Of a DNA stretch of 64,000 nt, positions 8,246 to 16,501 are shown piece after piece. Source of the DNA: JALYOC01 sp036675345 (GTDB lineage: Bacteria; Myxococcota; Myxococcia; Myxococcales; Myxococcaceae); contig JAKFFE010000024.1 of assembly GCA_036675345.1 (NCBI GenBank), positions 1-64,000 of the forward strand, given 5' to 3'. Under the pieces are notes generated by a model. That model saw nothing but the letters and a program-made list of their open reading frames with translations. It ran no database searches and had not been told where the DNA came from. Positions within the stretch are counted from its first letter, which is position 1; each line of letters opens with the position of its first letter. The position numbers were made by a program, and so were the translations under genes.

Positions 8246-9236
8246 GCGTGCGCTCCAGCGCGATCTCCACCAGGCGGGAGGCGAGTGCGCGGTAGTCCAT
8301 TCCAGCGGCGCGCGCGGCCTTCGCGAACCCGGCATCCGGGTGCAGATCGCAGTTCGGGTTGATGTCGATGACGTACGGCTCACCGTCCTTCGAGAGGCGC
8401 AGATCGACGCGACCGTAGTCGCGGCAGTCCAGCGCATCGAAGGCGGCGGTCGCCGTCTTCACCAGTCGGGCCTCGGTGACAGGATCGATCTCACAGCGCA
8501 GGGAACGGCTGTCCTTGAACTGGGGAGAGTCGGGTTCCCACTTCGCCTGGTAGGAGACGATGTGGGGCTTGCCGATGAAGGCCTCACCGAAGGAGATCTC
8601 GGTGAGCGGCAGGTGGGTGCGCGGCCGGTTGCCCAGCAGCGGAACGTAGATCTCCCGGCCCTCGATGTACCGTTCCACCAGCGCCGGCTGGGAGAAGGTC
8701 TGCATCACGTGCAGCACCGCGCGGGCCAGCTGGGCGCGGTCGTGGACCACCGAGTCGAAGTCGATCCCGATCGAGGCGTCCTCCCGGGCCGGCTTGACGA
8801 TCAGCGGGAAGGGCAGCTCCACCCGGGCCAGATCCTCCACCCGCTCGATCACCGCGAACTCCGGCGAGGAGACGCCCCGGGCCCGCAGGAGCTCCTTGGC
8901 CTTGTTCTTGTGCAGGGCCAGCCCCAGCGACAGCGCCCCGGAGCCGGTGAACGGGATCCCCAGCAGGTCCAGCAGGCAGGGGATGGCCATCTCCCCCCGC
9001 GCGTCGGCGTTGAGCGACTCGCAGAGGTTGACCACCAGCTGGGGCCGGCGGCGCTGGAGGGTGGTGAGGAAGTCCAGCTGCGCGCCGGTGACGGCCAGGG
9101 GTTCGGCGGTGGTCCCGTCGTGATCCAGGGCGTCCGCCAGGGCGGCCGCGACCTTGATCACGTCTTCCCGCGCCTCGCGGCCCGGGTCCTCCTCGAGGAG
9201 GTCGTGATCCCGGTTGTGCAGAATGGTGATGTGCAT
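8175..9236 (-). CDS. ATP-grasp ligase, D-alanine-D-alanine ligase-like
   Basis: A 353-residue protein with the ATP-grasp layout of the Ddl family: N-terminal subdomain MHITILHNRDHDLLEEDPG and VVNLCESLNADARGE, central domain with LIVKPAREDASIGI (ATP lysine), YIEGREIYVPLL, and C-terminal metal-site segment GRVDLRLSKDGEPYVIDINPN. The final metal motif is DINPNCDL rather than the EINTxPG of true cell-wall Ddl, so a different carboxylate-amine ligation is more likely than peptidoglycan precursor synthesis. The ATG at 9236 begins a divergent pair with the HD gene. It overlaps the downstream GNAT gene by 71 nt. Confidence 0.9.
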   Translation of the reverse strand: MHITILHNRDHDLLEEDPGREAREDVIKVAAALADALDHDGTTAEPLAVTGAQLDFLTTLQRRRPQLVVNLCESLNADARGEMAIPCLLDLLGIPFTGSGALSLGLALHKNKAKELLRARGVSSPEFAVIERVEDLARVELPFPLIVKPAREDASIGIDFDSVVHDRAQLARAVLHVMQTFSQPALVERYIEGREIYVPLLGNRPRTHLPLTEISFGEAFIGKPHIVSYQAKWEPDSPQFKDSRSLRCEIDPVTEARLVKTATAAFDALDCRDYGRVDLRLSKDGEPYVIDINPNCDLHPDAGFAKAARAAGMDYRALASRLVEIALERTHGTGHPLRQSTAPSAPGRAARPH

Positions 9237-9377
9237 TCGAGGTGTGCTCTTCTCTTTACCACTTCGCCCCCGGTCCGTCCCGCCTTCCCGGGGGCCCGTT
9301 TGCTTGGTCTGCGTAGCAATCGGATTGATCGCCCGGTGGACACCCGAGCGACGTGGGATATTTCGTTCCACACCGAA

Positions 9378-10730
9378 ATGCGCATCCGCGATCCCATCCA
9401 CGGCGTGATGACCGTCTCCGACGAAGAAAAGTCGGTGATCGACACGCCCTTCTTCCAGCGGCTGCGCGGCGTCCGCCAGCTGGGCTTTGGGGACATGGCC
9501 TTCCCCGGCGCCACCCACACCCGCCACGCCCACTCGCTGGGCGCGATGCACGTGGCCTCCAAGCTGCTGGACGCGGTGGCGGCCCGCCAGCGGCTGCCCG
9601 ACGAGGTGCGTCAGCGCTTCCGCTGCGCGGTCCGGCTGGCGGTGCTCTGCCACGACCTGGGCCACATGCCGCTCTCCCACGCCTCGGAGCGGATCGCCCC
9701 CGCGCGATCGCTGCTGCAGCTGCCCGACTGGCTGGACCGCCCGTCGATGGACGCCAAGCCCAGCCTGGTCAACGAGCCGGTCCGCTCGCCTCCGGCCGCG
9801 CCCGCCGCCCCGGTGGACACCCAGGCGTCGCACGAGGACTTCACCGCCCGCATCCTGCTGGACAGCTCGCTGACCGCGACCCTGCGGCAGGTGGAGGAGA
9901 AGGTCGGGGTGGGCCCGCAGGCGCTGGCAGGACTGATCGCCGGAGTGGAGCCGCCGGGCGGGTTCCCCTTCCACCACCAGGGAGTGGACTGGGCGCCGCT
10001 GCTGCGGGCGCTGGTCTCCGGCGAGCTGGACGCCGACCGGATGGACTACCTGCTGCGGGACAGCTTCTACACCGGGGTCAATTACGGCCGGTACGACCTG
10101 GAGTGGATCGTCCAGAACCTGGACGCGGCGATCATCGACTCCCGGGCCTACCTGGCGCTGTCGAGGACGGCGGCGTTTGCCTTCGAGGACTTCCTCCTCA
10201 GCCGCTACCACATGTTCGTCTCGGTCTATTACCACCACACCTCGGTGAACTTCGATCACATGCTCCGGCGCTACTACGAGGAGGCGCCGGGTGAGTTCCA
10301 GATCCCCGCCGACCCGGAGCAGTTCCTGCTCTGCGACGACGCCGCGCTGCACGTCACCTTGCGGGGATCGACCAACCGCTGGGCGCAGCGGATCGTCGCC
10401 CGGCGGGGCTTCAAGCTGCTGCTGCAGTTCACCGAGCGGGACGAGGGCTACGAGCTGGGGGCGCTGACCTCCGAGCTGGATGCCGCCGGACTGGAGCACT
10501 TCGAGGTGGAGTCCCGGGGGGTGCTCTCCAAGTACTTCGACGGGGGGCAGGGGCCCAAACTGTTCATCGTCGATACGTCTACCGGGCGGCTGACCGAGGT
10601 GGTCCGGTACACGCCGCTCTACCAGCGGTACGCTGGGGCGGTGCAGCTCTCCCGTGTGTATGTGCGCCCCGATCAGCTGGAGGAGGGCCGCTCGATCCTG
10701 GCCCGCGTCTTTGGAAGGTCCGCTCCTTGA
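9378..10730 (+). CDS. HD-superfamily phosphohydrolase (dGTPase-like, COG1078 type)
   Basis: A 450-residue metal-dependent phosphohydrolase. The start is ATG giving MRIRDPIHGVMTVSDEE, the characteristic beginning of this family. Metal ligands are visible in THTRHAHSLGAMH and in VLCHDLGHMPLSHASE (H..HD), with a downstream SGELDADRMDYLLRDSFYTG motif carrying the last ligand Asp. The C-terminal half is the helical domain normal for these SAMHD1/dGTPase-related proteins. Known relatives hydrolyse nucleotides, but the substrate here is not evident. The TGA stop overlaps the TTG start of the next gene, so the two are co-translated. Confidence 0.92.
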   Translation: MRIRDPIHGVMTVSDEEKSVIDTPFFQRLRGVRQLGFGDMAFPGATHTRHAHSLGAMHVASKLLDAVAARQRLPDEVRQRFRCAVRLAVLCHDLGHMPLSHASERIAPARSLLQLPDWLDRPSMDAKPSLVNEPVRSPPAAPAAPVDTQASHEDFTARILLDSSLTATLRQVEEKVGVGPQALAGLIAGVEPPGGFPFHHQGVDWAPLLRALVSGELDADRMDYLLRDSFYTGVNYGRYDLEWIVQNLDAAIIDSRAYLALSRTAAFAFEDFLLSRYHMFVSVYYHHTSVNFDHMLRRYYEEAPGEFQIPADPEQFLLCDDAALHVTLRGSTNRWAQRIVARRGFKLLLQFTERDEGYELGALTSELDAAGLEHFEVESRGVLSKYFDGGQGPKLFIVDTSTGRLTEVVRYTPLYQRYAGAVQLSRVYVRPDQLEEGRSILARVFGRSAP

Positions 10731-12262
10731 GCGAGGCCATCCCGGGGTTCAGCGCGCCGCCGCCCGCGCGGGTCAGGGACGCGGCGGTGGTGATCCTCTA
10801 CCGCCGGGTCGGGGACGGGGTGGAGACCTACTGGATCAAGCGCGAGGCGACGCTGACCTTCGCCGGCGGCTACTACGCCTTCCCGGGAGGGAGGGTGGAC
10901 GCCACCGACGGCACGGTGCCGATGGAGGGCGCCCTTGGCCCGGACCTTGCCCTGAAGGTGGCCGCCGCCCGGGAGCTGTTCGAGGAGACCGGGGTCCTGC
11001 TGGCCCGGGGGATCGAGCGGGTGACCGCCGAACAGCTCTCCACCGCGCGCCGCGAGCTGCTGGATCGGAAGGCCAGCTTCTCCCAGCTGCTGGCCCGTCA
11101 CGGGCTGACCCTGCGGGGAGCGGATTTCCAGGAGGCGGGTCGGTGGATCACCCCCGCCTTCCTTCCGGTCCGCTTTGACGCCCGCTTCTTCCTGGCCGAG
11201 GCGCCCGCCCACCCCAGCGCCGAGCACTGGCCCGGAGAGCTGGCGGAGGGCGCCTGGATCCGGCCCCAGGACGCGCTGAACCGGTGGAAGCAGGGGAGCG
11301 CGCTGTTGCACCCGCCGAACCTGTACGCGCTGCAGACCCTGGCCGGCTTCAAGAGCGTGGAGCAGACGCTGGCGCTGCTGAAGGATCCGCCCCACCTCCC
11401 CGGCAACATCCCGTCGCGGATCGAGTTCCAGCAGGGAGTGCGGGTGTTCCCGCTGGAGACCCCCACCCTCCCGCCGGCCACCCACACCAACACCTACGTG
11501 CTGGGCAACGGCGAGCTGCTGATCGTGGATCCGGGGGCGGCGGCGGTGCGGCAGTATGCCCGGCTGCTGGCGCTGTTGGCGGGGCTCAAGGCGGAGGGGA
11601 AGCGGCCGCTGGCGGTGTTCCTCACCCACCACCACGCGGACCACATCGGAGGCGCCCGGGCGGTGGCCGACCGGCTGTCCATTCCGATCTGGTGCCACGA
11701 GCGCACCGCGGACCGGCTGGACTTCAACGTCGACCGGTTGCTGGCGGACGGAGAGGTGATCTCGCTCTCCGGGTTGCCCACCATGAAGTGGAGGGTGGTG
11801 CACACCCCCGGGCACGCGCGGGGACACCTGTGCCTGGTGGACGAGGCCTCCCGGGCCGCGGTGGTGGGGGACATGGTGGCTGGCACCGGGACGATCGTGA
11901 TCGATCCCCCGGAGGGGGACATGACCGACTACCTGGAGCAGCTGCGGCGGCTGCGCGATCTCCCGGTGGGCGTGCTCTACCCGGCCCATGGTGCGGCGCT
12001 GCCCGATGGTCCGGCCAAGCTGGCCGAGTACCTCCGCCACCGGGAGATGCGGGAGAAGAAGGTGGTGGACGCGCTGTCCGGACCCGCCGGGGCCACCCTG
12101 CAGGAGATCGTGCTGCGCGCCTACGACGACGTCCCGCCCTTCATCCACCCGATCGCCGAACGCAGCACCCAGGCGGTGTTGATCAAGCTGGGCCGCGAGG
12201 GCCGGGTGCAGCGCAAGGATGAACGGTACCTGCTGATGCCCGCCGAGCCCAAGCCGCTCTGA
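10727..12262 (+). CDS. Nudix hydrolase-metallo-beta-lactamase fold fusion protein
   Basis: A 511-residue two-domain protein. Residues ~15-230 are Nudix-like: AGGYYAFPGGRVDATDG followed by the catalytic helix ARELFEETGVLL (82-91), but about 20 residues are inserted between the Nudix-box Gly and the REUxEE part. Residues ~245-430 form a metallo-beta-lactamase fold with THHHADHIGG near 300-309 (the HxHxDH site), TPGHARGH and an acidic VVGDMVAG. The C-terminal ~80 residues resemble the winged-helix tail of LACTB2-like nucleases. TTG start overlapping the HD gene stop. The combination suggests sequential hydrolysis of a nucleotide or thioester-linked substrate; that is inference. Confidence 0.9.
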   Translation: MSEAIPGFSAPPPARVRDAAVVILYRRVGDGVETYWIKREATLTFAGGYYAFPGGRVDATDGTVPMEGALGPDLALKVAAARELFEETGVLLARGIERVTAEQLSTARRELLDRKASFSQLLARHGLTLRGADFQEAGRWITPAFLPVRFDARFFLAEAPAHPSAEHWPGELAEGAWIRPQDALNRWKQGSALLHPPNLYALQTLAGFKSVEQTLALLKDPPHLPGNIPSRIEFQQGVRVFPLETPTLPPATHTNTYVLGNGELLIVDPGAAAVRQYARLLALLAGLKAEGKRPLAVFLTHHHADHIGGARAVADRLSIPIWCHERTADRLDFNVDRLLADGEVISLSGLPTMKWRVVHTPGHARGHLCLVDEASRAAVVGDMVAGTGTIVIDPPEGDMTDYLEQLRRLRDLPVGVLYPAHGAALPDGPAKLAEYLRHREMREKKVVDALSGPAGATLQEIVLRAYDDVPPFIHPIAERSTQAVLIKLGREGRVQRKDERYLLMPAEPKPL

Positions 12263-12336
12263 GCGGGGAGGTTCACCAGGCGGTCGGTGCCGTTCACCCC
12301 TCGCGGTGCGGCGATTTCCGGGGCTAGGTTTGGCCG

Positions 12337-13266
12337 ATGGAAAAGCCACTGGCAGGGAAGATCGCGGTGGTGGCCGGCGCCACCCGGGGCGCGGGGCGGG
12401 GCATCGCCACTGCGCTGGGAGAGGCCGGAGCCACCGTCTATTGCACCGGGCGCAGCGTCCCCGGGAGCCCGGGGATGAAGAACCGCCCGGAGACCATCCA
12501 GCAGACCGCGGAGCTGGTCACCGCGCGAGGCGGGAAGGGGATCGCGGTGCGGGTGGACCACACCGATCCGGCGCAGGTGGCGGCGCTGTTCGAACAGGTG
12601 GGCCCGTTCGACGTGCTGGTGAACGACATCTGGGGCGGTGACGACCTGGTGGCCTGGGGCAAGAAGCTCTGGGAGACCCGGCTGGAGGACGGGCTGCTGC
12701 TGGTGGATCGGGCAATCAAGACCCACATCATCACCAGCTACCACGGCCTTCCCCTGATCCGCCCCGGGGGGCTGGTGGTGGAGATCACCGACGGGGATGC
12801 GTACTTCTACCGCGGGCACTTCTTCTACGACCTGGTGAAGACCACGGTGATCCGGATGGCGTTCGCCCTCTCCCAGGAGCTGCAGGGGCGGGAGGTCTCC
12901 GCGGTGGCGGTGACCCCCGGCTTCCTGCGCTCGGAGTGGATGCTGGACAACTTCGGGGTCACCGAGGCCAACTGGCGGGACGCGGCCCAGAAGGAGAAGT
13001 CGTTCATCGCCTCCGAGACCCCGCTCTTCGTGGGGCGGGGGGTGGCCGCGCTGGCCGCCGATCCGCAGGTGGCCCGCAAGAACGGGCGGGTGTTCGCCTC
13101 CTGGGACCTGGGCGAGGAGTACGGCCTCCAGGACGCGGACGGCTCCCGGCCCCATTTCGTGCGCTGGCTTCAGGCCAACATGCCGGAGGTGGCGGCGGGC
13201 TGGCGGAAGCTGGACGACGCGTTCTACGGGTACTGGGGACCGATGCCCTACAAGACGCCCGGGTAG
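12337..13266 (+). CDS. SDR-family oxidoreductase with altered active site
   Basis: A 309-residue protein with a classical N-terminal NAD(P)-binding motif (VVAGATRGAGRGIATALG) and the catalytic Tyr-x3-Lys in FFYDLVK. Two usual SDR landmarks are changed: the NNAG strand is VNDIWGG, and the expected catalytic Ser ahead of Tyr is not evident (VEITDGDAYFYRGH). DHRS1-like SDRs also carry a WGG-type motif and a long C-terminal extension, which fits the length here. The C-terminal ~70 residues (SWDLGEEYGLQDADG) are outside the core fold. Its stop codon lies at the first unit of a tandem array. Confidence 0.88.
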   Translation: MEKPLAGKIAVVAGATRGAGRGIATALGEAGATVYCTGRSVPGSPGMKNRPETIQQTAELVTARGGKGIAVRVDHTDPAQVAALFEQVGPFDVLVNDIWGGDDLVAWGKKLWETRLEDGLLLVDRAIKTHIITSYHGLPLIRPGGLVVEITDGDAYFYRGHFFYDLVKTTVIRMAFALSQELQGREVSAVAVTPGFLRSEWMLDNFGVTEANWRDAAQKEKSFIASETPLFVGRGVAALAADPQVARKNGRVFASWDLGEEYGLQDADGSRPHFVRWLQANMPEVAAGWRKLDDAFYGYWGPMPYKTPG

Positions 13267-13446
13267 GAGGGGCGACCCGGGTGGCTGCGAGATGGCCGGG
13301 GAGGAGGGGCGACCCGCGGGGTGGGTGCGAGATGGCCGGGGAAGAGGGCAGGCCATGCGGGGTGGCTGCGAGATGGCCGGGGAGGAGGGCAGGCCATTCG
13401 GGTGGCTGCGAGAGGGCCGGAAAGAAGGGGCGACCCGCGGGGTGGG
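13266..13446. repeat. Tandem array of ~40-bp units, copy 1 of two arrays
   Basis: Four imperfect units of 40-41 bp share the core TGCGAGATGGCCGGGGA-GAGGG; the GATGGCCGGG element recurs at 13291, 13331 and 13372, with a variant at 13412. Linker segments alternate between GCGACCC and AGGCCAT forms. The array begins at the stop codon of the SDR gene and ends ~60 nt before the methyltransferase start. It has no coding character. Confidence 0.85.
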
Positions 13447-13509
13447 CGAGCAGTCAGGCTCCGCGAAGGGCTGATTGAACGGCCGGGCCCGAGCGGACAC
13501 AGTGACCGG

Positions 13510-14397
13510 ATGGGCCAAGAGCCGTGGTGGATGGATCGCGTGGCCCGGCTCTTGTCCCCGGTGGAGCTGAACCGCGAGGTCGGTGGGCTCTGGCACCTCG
13601 CCGAGGGGTTGCAGTTCATCCGGGAGAACGTCGAACCGGAGCTGCTGCGCTTGGACTTCGAGGCCCTGCCCCAGGCGCGCGAGCGGTGGACTGCCTTTTC
13701 CGAACGGGAAGCGGAGGTCGGCGGGGCGCTGACCGCGGCGGTGGCCTCGGTGGCGGCGGCGTTCCGGCGCGGAGAGTGGGGCCCGGGCGCCTTCCGTTCT
13801 AGCTGGGAGGGGCGGGGGTTCGTCCCCCACCAGGAGGGAGGCGGCACCCCCGCGGACGACTATCTGGACGCGCTCTGCCAGGTCTCCCGGCTCACCCTGG
13901 GCGAGCCCCGGCCCCCGGCGGGGAACCTGAACATGGCCTCGCGCGCCGAGCGGATTGCCGAGTTCCTGGAGATGACCCGACCCGCTGCCACGGATCTGGT
14001 GATCGACCTCGGCTCGGGGAGCGGGAAGCTGGCCCTGACCGTGGCCGCCAGCACCTTCGCCCGGGTGCGGGGGATCGAATACGGCGAGTCCTACGTCGCC
14101 GCCGCCCGCCGGTCCGCCGACTTTCTGGGCGTGCAGAACCTGTCCTTCGTCCACTCGGATGTGCGGAGCGAGGATCTCTCGGAGGGGACGATCTTCTTCC
14201 TCTACTACCCGTTCCACGGAGAGGTGGCCCGGGCCGTGGCCCAGACCCTGGGGCGGCTGGGTGAGGAGAAGGCGATCACCGTCTGTCTCCGCGGCCCCCG
14301 CAATGACTTCGCCGACCACTTCCTGGGCCAGGGATCACTGCAGGTGGCGGAGCGTCGGGGCGAGTTCTCGGAGACGCTGCTGCTGCGCAGCCGGTAG
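13510..14397 (+). CDS. SAM-dependent methyltransferase-fold protein
   Basis: A 295-residue protein starting MGQEPWWMDRVARLLS. The N-terminal ~140 residues are helical with no recognised domain. The SAM site is DLVIDLGSGSGKLALTVA at about 160, followed by RGIEYGESYVAAAR (acidic residue binding the SAM ribose) and VHSDVRSEDL. A following LYYPFHGEVARAVAQTLG takes the place of the common DPPY/NPPY-type motif. The glycine-rich SAM loop resembles that of DOT1-like and class I enzymes. The substrate is unknown. It sits between two tandem arrays with the zinc-ribbon membrane protein gene, which suggests the two genes may travel together. Confidence 0.83.
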   Translation: MGQEPWWMDRVARLLSPVELNREVGGLWHLAEGLQFIRENVEPELLRLDFEALPQARERWTAFSEREAEVGGALTAAVASVAAAFRRGEWGPGAFRSSWEGRGFVPHQEGGGTPADDYLDALCQVSRLTLGEPRPPAGNLNMASRAERIAEFLEMTRPAATDLVIDLGSGSGKLALTVAASTFARVRGIEYGESYVAAARRSADFLGVQNLSFVHSDVRSEDLSEGTIFFLYYPFHGEVARAVAQTLGRLGEEKAITVCLRGPRNDFADHFLGQGSLQVAERRGEFSETLLLRSR

Positions 14398-14440
14398 GGG
14401 GATGCCCATCGTGCCCTGATCGCTGCGCTATGCTGTGCGG

Positions 14441-15157
14441 ATGGAACTGGCTCCTCTGCACTGCCCGGTATGTGGCTCGGTCATTCCAGGCCAGGAGGTC
14501 CACCTCGCGCTGTCGGTGGCGCGGTGCGTGTCCTGCAGCGCGGTGTTCGATCTGGCCGGGCGGACCCCTTCGCCACAGCGCCCGCCGCCGCGCACCCAGG
14601 TCCCCCTGCCGCCGCTCTTCCAGGTGGAGGACCAGGGCCACGCGGGTCTGCGGCTGAGCTGGAAATGGTTCAAGCCGCAGGCGCTGTTCCTGGCCTTCTT
14701 CTGCCTCTTCTGGGACGGCTTCCTGGTGGTCTGGTACGGCATCGCGGCCGGGATGGAGGACCCGCCGTTGGTGATGGTGCTCTTTCCCCTGGGCCACGTC
14801 GCGGTGGGAGTGGGGCTGACCTACTGGACCCTCGCGCAGTTCGTGAACCGGACCTGGATCGAGGCCTCCCGGAACCGTCTGCAGGTCCGCCACGGCCCAC
14901 TGCGCTGGAAGGAGAACCTGGATCTTCCCGGCAGCGAACTGGTCCAGCTCTACGGGCTGGAGGTGATCCATCGCGGCAAGAACGGCGTCAGCGTCACCTA
15001 CTCGCTCAACGCGATCGACCGCAAGGGCGTGCAACGCAAGCTGCTCACCGGGCTGGTGGACCTCGAGCAGGTGCTCTGGCTGGAGCAGGCACTGGAACGC
15101 CACCTGGGAATCGAGGACCGCCCGGTGGACGGGGAGGTCGCCCGCCGGACCGGGTAG
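14441..15157 (+). CDS. Zinc-ribbon membrane protein of unknown function
   Basis: A 238-residue protein (ATG at 14441; an in-frame GTG at 14435 is an alternative). The N-terminus has two CxxC pairs, LHCPVCGS and ARCVSCSAVFDL, forming a small zinc ribbon. After a Pro-rich linker come two predicted membrane helices (ALFLAFFCLFWDGFLVVWYG and VMVLFPLGHVAVGVGLTYWT). The C-terminal ~90 residues look like a cytoplasmic beta-rich PH-like domain (WIEASRNRLQVRHGPL). No catalytic motif is seen. The stop codon is the TAG inside the first unit of the downstream tandem array. I do not recognise the family. Confidence 0.8.
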   Translation: MELAPLHCPVCGSVIPGQEVHLALSVARCVSCSAVFDLAGRTPSPQRPPPRTQVPLPPLFQVEDQGHAGLRLSWKWFKPQALFLAFFCLFWDGFLVVWYGIAAGMEDPPLVMVLFPLGHVAVGVGLTYWTLAQFVNRTWIEASRNRLQVRHGPLRWKENLDLPGSELVQLYGLEVIHRGKNGVSVTYSLNAIDRKGVQRKLLTGLVDLEQVLWLEQALERHLGIEDRPVDGEVARRTG

Positions 15158-15335
15158 AGCTTGCGCATCGGTGCCCCTGCACCGGGTAGAGCTCGCTCAT
15201 GGATGCCCGTTGGACCGGGTAGCGCTTGCGCATCGGTGCCCCGCACCGGGTAGAGCTCGCTCATGGATGCCCGTTGGACTGGGCAGAGCTTGCTCAGGGC
15301 GCAGGCGGACCGGGTGGAACTTGCGCATGGGTGTC
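15141..15335. repeat. Higher-order tandem array (32-bp half-units, 64-bp units)
   Basis: The motif ACCGGGTAGAGCT (or close variants) recurs at 15149, 15181, 15214, 15245, 15278 and 15309, that is every 31-33 bp. Half-units alternate between an A form (GCTTGCGCATCGGTGCC) and a B form (GCTCGCTCATGGATGCC), giving a ~64-bp period. At the A-to-B junctions CGGTGC and GCACCG form short hairpins (15169-15184 and the equivalent one period later). The first unit contains the stop codon of the upstream gene. Confidence 0.88.
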
Positions 15336-15405
15336 GTCGGACGAGAACTCCGACGAATCCGCTTCGCCAGTTCAGAGGGCCCCAGGCGGCACCGGCTCAC
15401 TGCAG

Positions 15406-15972
15406 TCAGGCCACCTCGGACAGATGATTCGCCAGGTGCATCGCCTGCACCCGGTCGTACTCGGCCTTGCTCAGCTCGCCATAGACGAAGTGCGGCGCCA
15501 GCGGTTCACTCCGGGCCTGGAAGTCCGAGATCGCCTTCTCCAGCCTGGCCAGCGCTAGCTCTGGCGCACCCGGTAGGGCCAGCGGGGGCGCGCCGGGGAT
15601 CACCGCCGCCAGGTCGTGCTTCATGTAGCCCTGATGGACGAAGTGGGCATGCACCAGCGCCCCCACCGTCCCGCGGATCACCGGCGACTTGTTCTCCGGG
15701 TAGCCGGTCAGGGAGAACTCGATGCTCTGGGCGCAGTGCTCCAGGATCTGCGCCCAGTTCCAGGATCCGGTGGTGCGAAGCGTCGGGGAGCTGGCCCTGG
15801 CCCTCACCTCCGCCAAGGCCTCCGCCAGGGATGCGAAGCGAAGCCTCTGGCCGGGCGCCCCCTCCGGATAGGAGAGCGCAGACGCCGCCGCCGTCCGCAC
15901 GCCCCACGCGCCCACCGCCGTGGCCGCCAGGCCCACCAACAGCTTCTTCCGGGTGAAGCGGACCGCGCTCAT
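15406..15972 (-). CDS. DUF1569-like (DinB-related) protein with N-terminal signal
   Basis: A 188-residue protein. The N-terminus (SAVRFTRKKLLVGLAATAVG) has a basic stretch and a hydrophobic run, so it is probably exported or membrane-anchored; it is not a full twin-arginine motif. The mature part matches the DUF1569 pattern: WNWAQILEHCAQSIEFSLTGYP near residue 72 and PHFVYGELSKAEYDRVQAMH-LANHL at the end, which provide the histidines of the DinB-like four-helix fold. Function of DUF1569 proteins is not established. The start faces a 529-nt non-coding stretch shared divergently with the AbiEi-like gene. Confidence 0.85.
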   Translation of the reverse strand: MSAVRFTRKKLLVGLAATAVGAWGVRTAAASALSYPEGAPGQRLRFASLAEALAEVRARASSPTLRTTGSWNWAQILEHCAQSIEFSLTGYPENKSPVIRGTVGALVHAHFVHQGYMKHDLAAVIPGAPPLALPGAPELALARLEKAISDFQARSEPLAPHFVYGELSKAEYDRVQAMHLANHLSEVA

Positions 15973-16501
15973 CGATTGTTCCTTTGATCAGCGAATGCTG
16001 CTCGCTGAGGGTAACACCCCCTCTCCTCACTGGGTCCGTCGTGGCGATGACCGGGTGAGCCTTCCGGCCGAAATCACCCCGTGGACCGTGTCTCCGGACG
16101 AAGTTCGCCCCAAAGCCCCTTCCGATGACAGGTGGGCCACCTGGGAGCGATGACCCTGCCAGGAGGCCCCCTCCGGGGACGAACCCGGTCATCGACCCTG
16201 CCTTGGGTGCAACCGTCCCTGGCTGCGTCTGAGGGGCGCCGGAAGGGAGACAAGCCGTCCCGGTTTCGAGGCCGCCCGGTTCCTCCCCCCAACCAGATTG
16301 AGCCCAACGCGCGGGACCCGGGCCATCCGTCCGGTTCGCGGGATGGCTGATTCCCCGGACGGACGGGGCTCTGGGGGGACTTTGTCTTTTTCAGCAGGTT
16401 CCCCCCCCGAAAACGGCCGAAATCACCGTGGAGCGTGTCCGCAAAGACAAACTCCCCCCAGCGATCCCGGCGGCGTCCGGGTTGCACAGCCCCTGGGGGC
16501 C
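15973..16501. other. 529-bp divergent intergenic region with direct and inverted repeats
   Basis: No convincing gene. Seen: an imperfect direct repeat with core GGCCGAAATCACC followed by GTGGA-CGTGTC at about 16066-16095 and 16414-16440, and an inverted repeat with 19-nt arms at 16371-16389 and 16443-16461 (one mismatch) around a 53-nt loop. A small hairpin CGATGACC/GGTCATCG lies at 16148-16155 and 16187-16194. Local composition is more mixed than in neighbouring genes. Confidence 0.6.
16371..16461. repeat. Inverted repeat, 19-nt arms, upstream of AbiEi-like gene
   Basis: Left arm 16371-16389 (CTGGGGGGACTTTGTCTTT) and the reverse complement of 16443-16461 differ at one position; the loop is 53 nt. 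The right arm ends 40 nt before the ATG at 16502. It could be an operator for a self-regulating antitoxin-like protein or the remnant ends of a small mobile element. Confidence 0.6.

Noticed and set aside
15141..15335. Possible CRISPR array (regular ~32-bp repeats)
   Set aside because: The segments between the conserved cores are themselves repeats of two forms, not unique spacers, and no cas gene is present in the window.
16132..16350. 72-codon open frame in the intergenic region before the AbiEi-like gene
   Set aside because: Composition is Pro/Gly/Arg-rich without a recognisable motif or ribosome-binding site, and it overlaps repeat elements.
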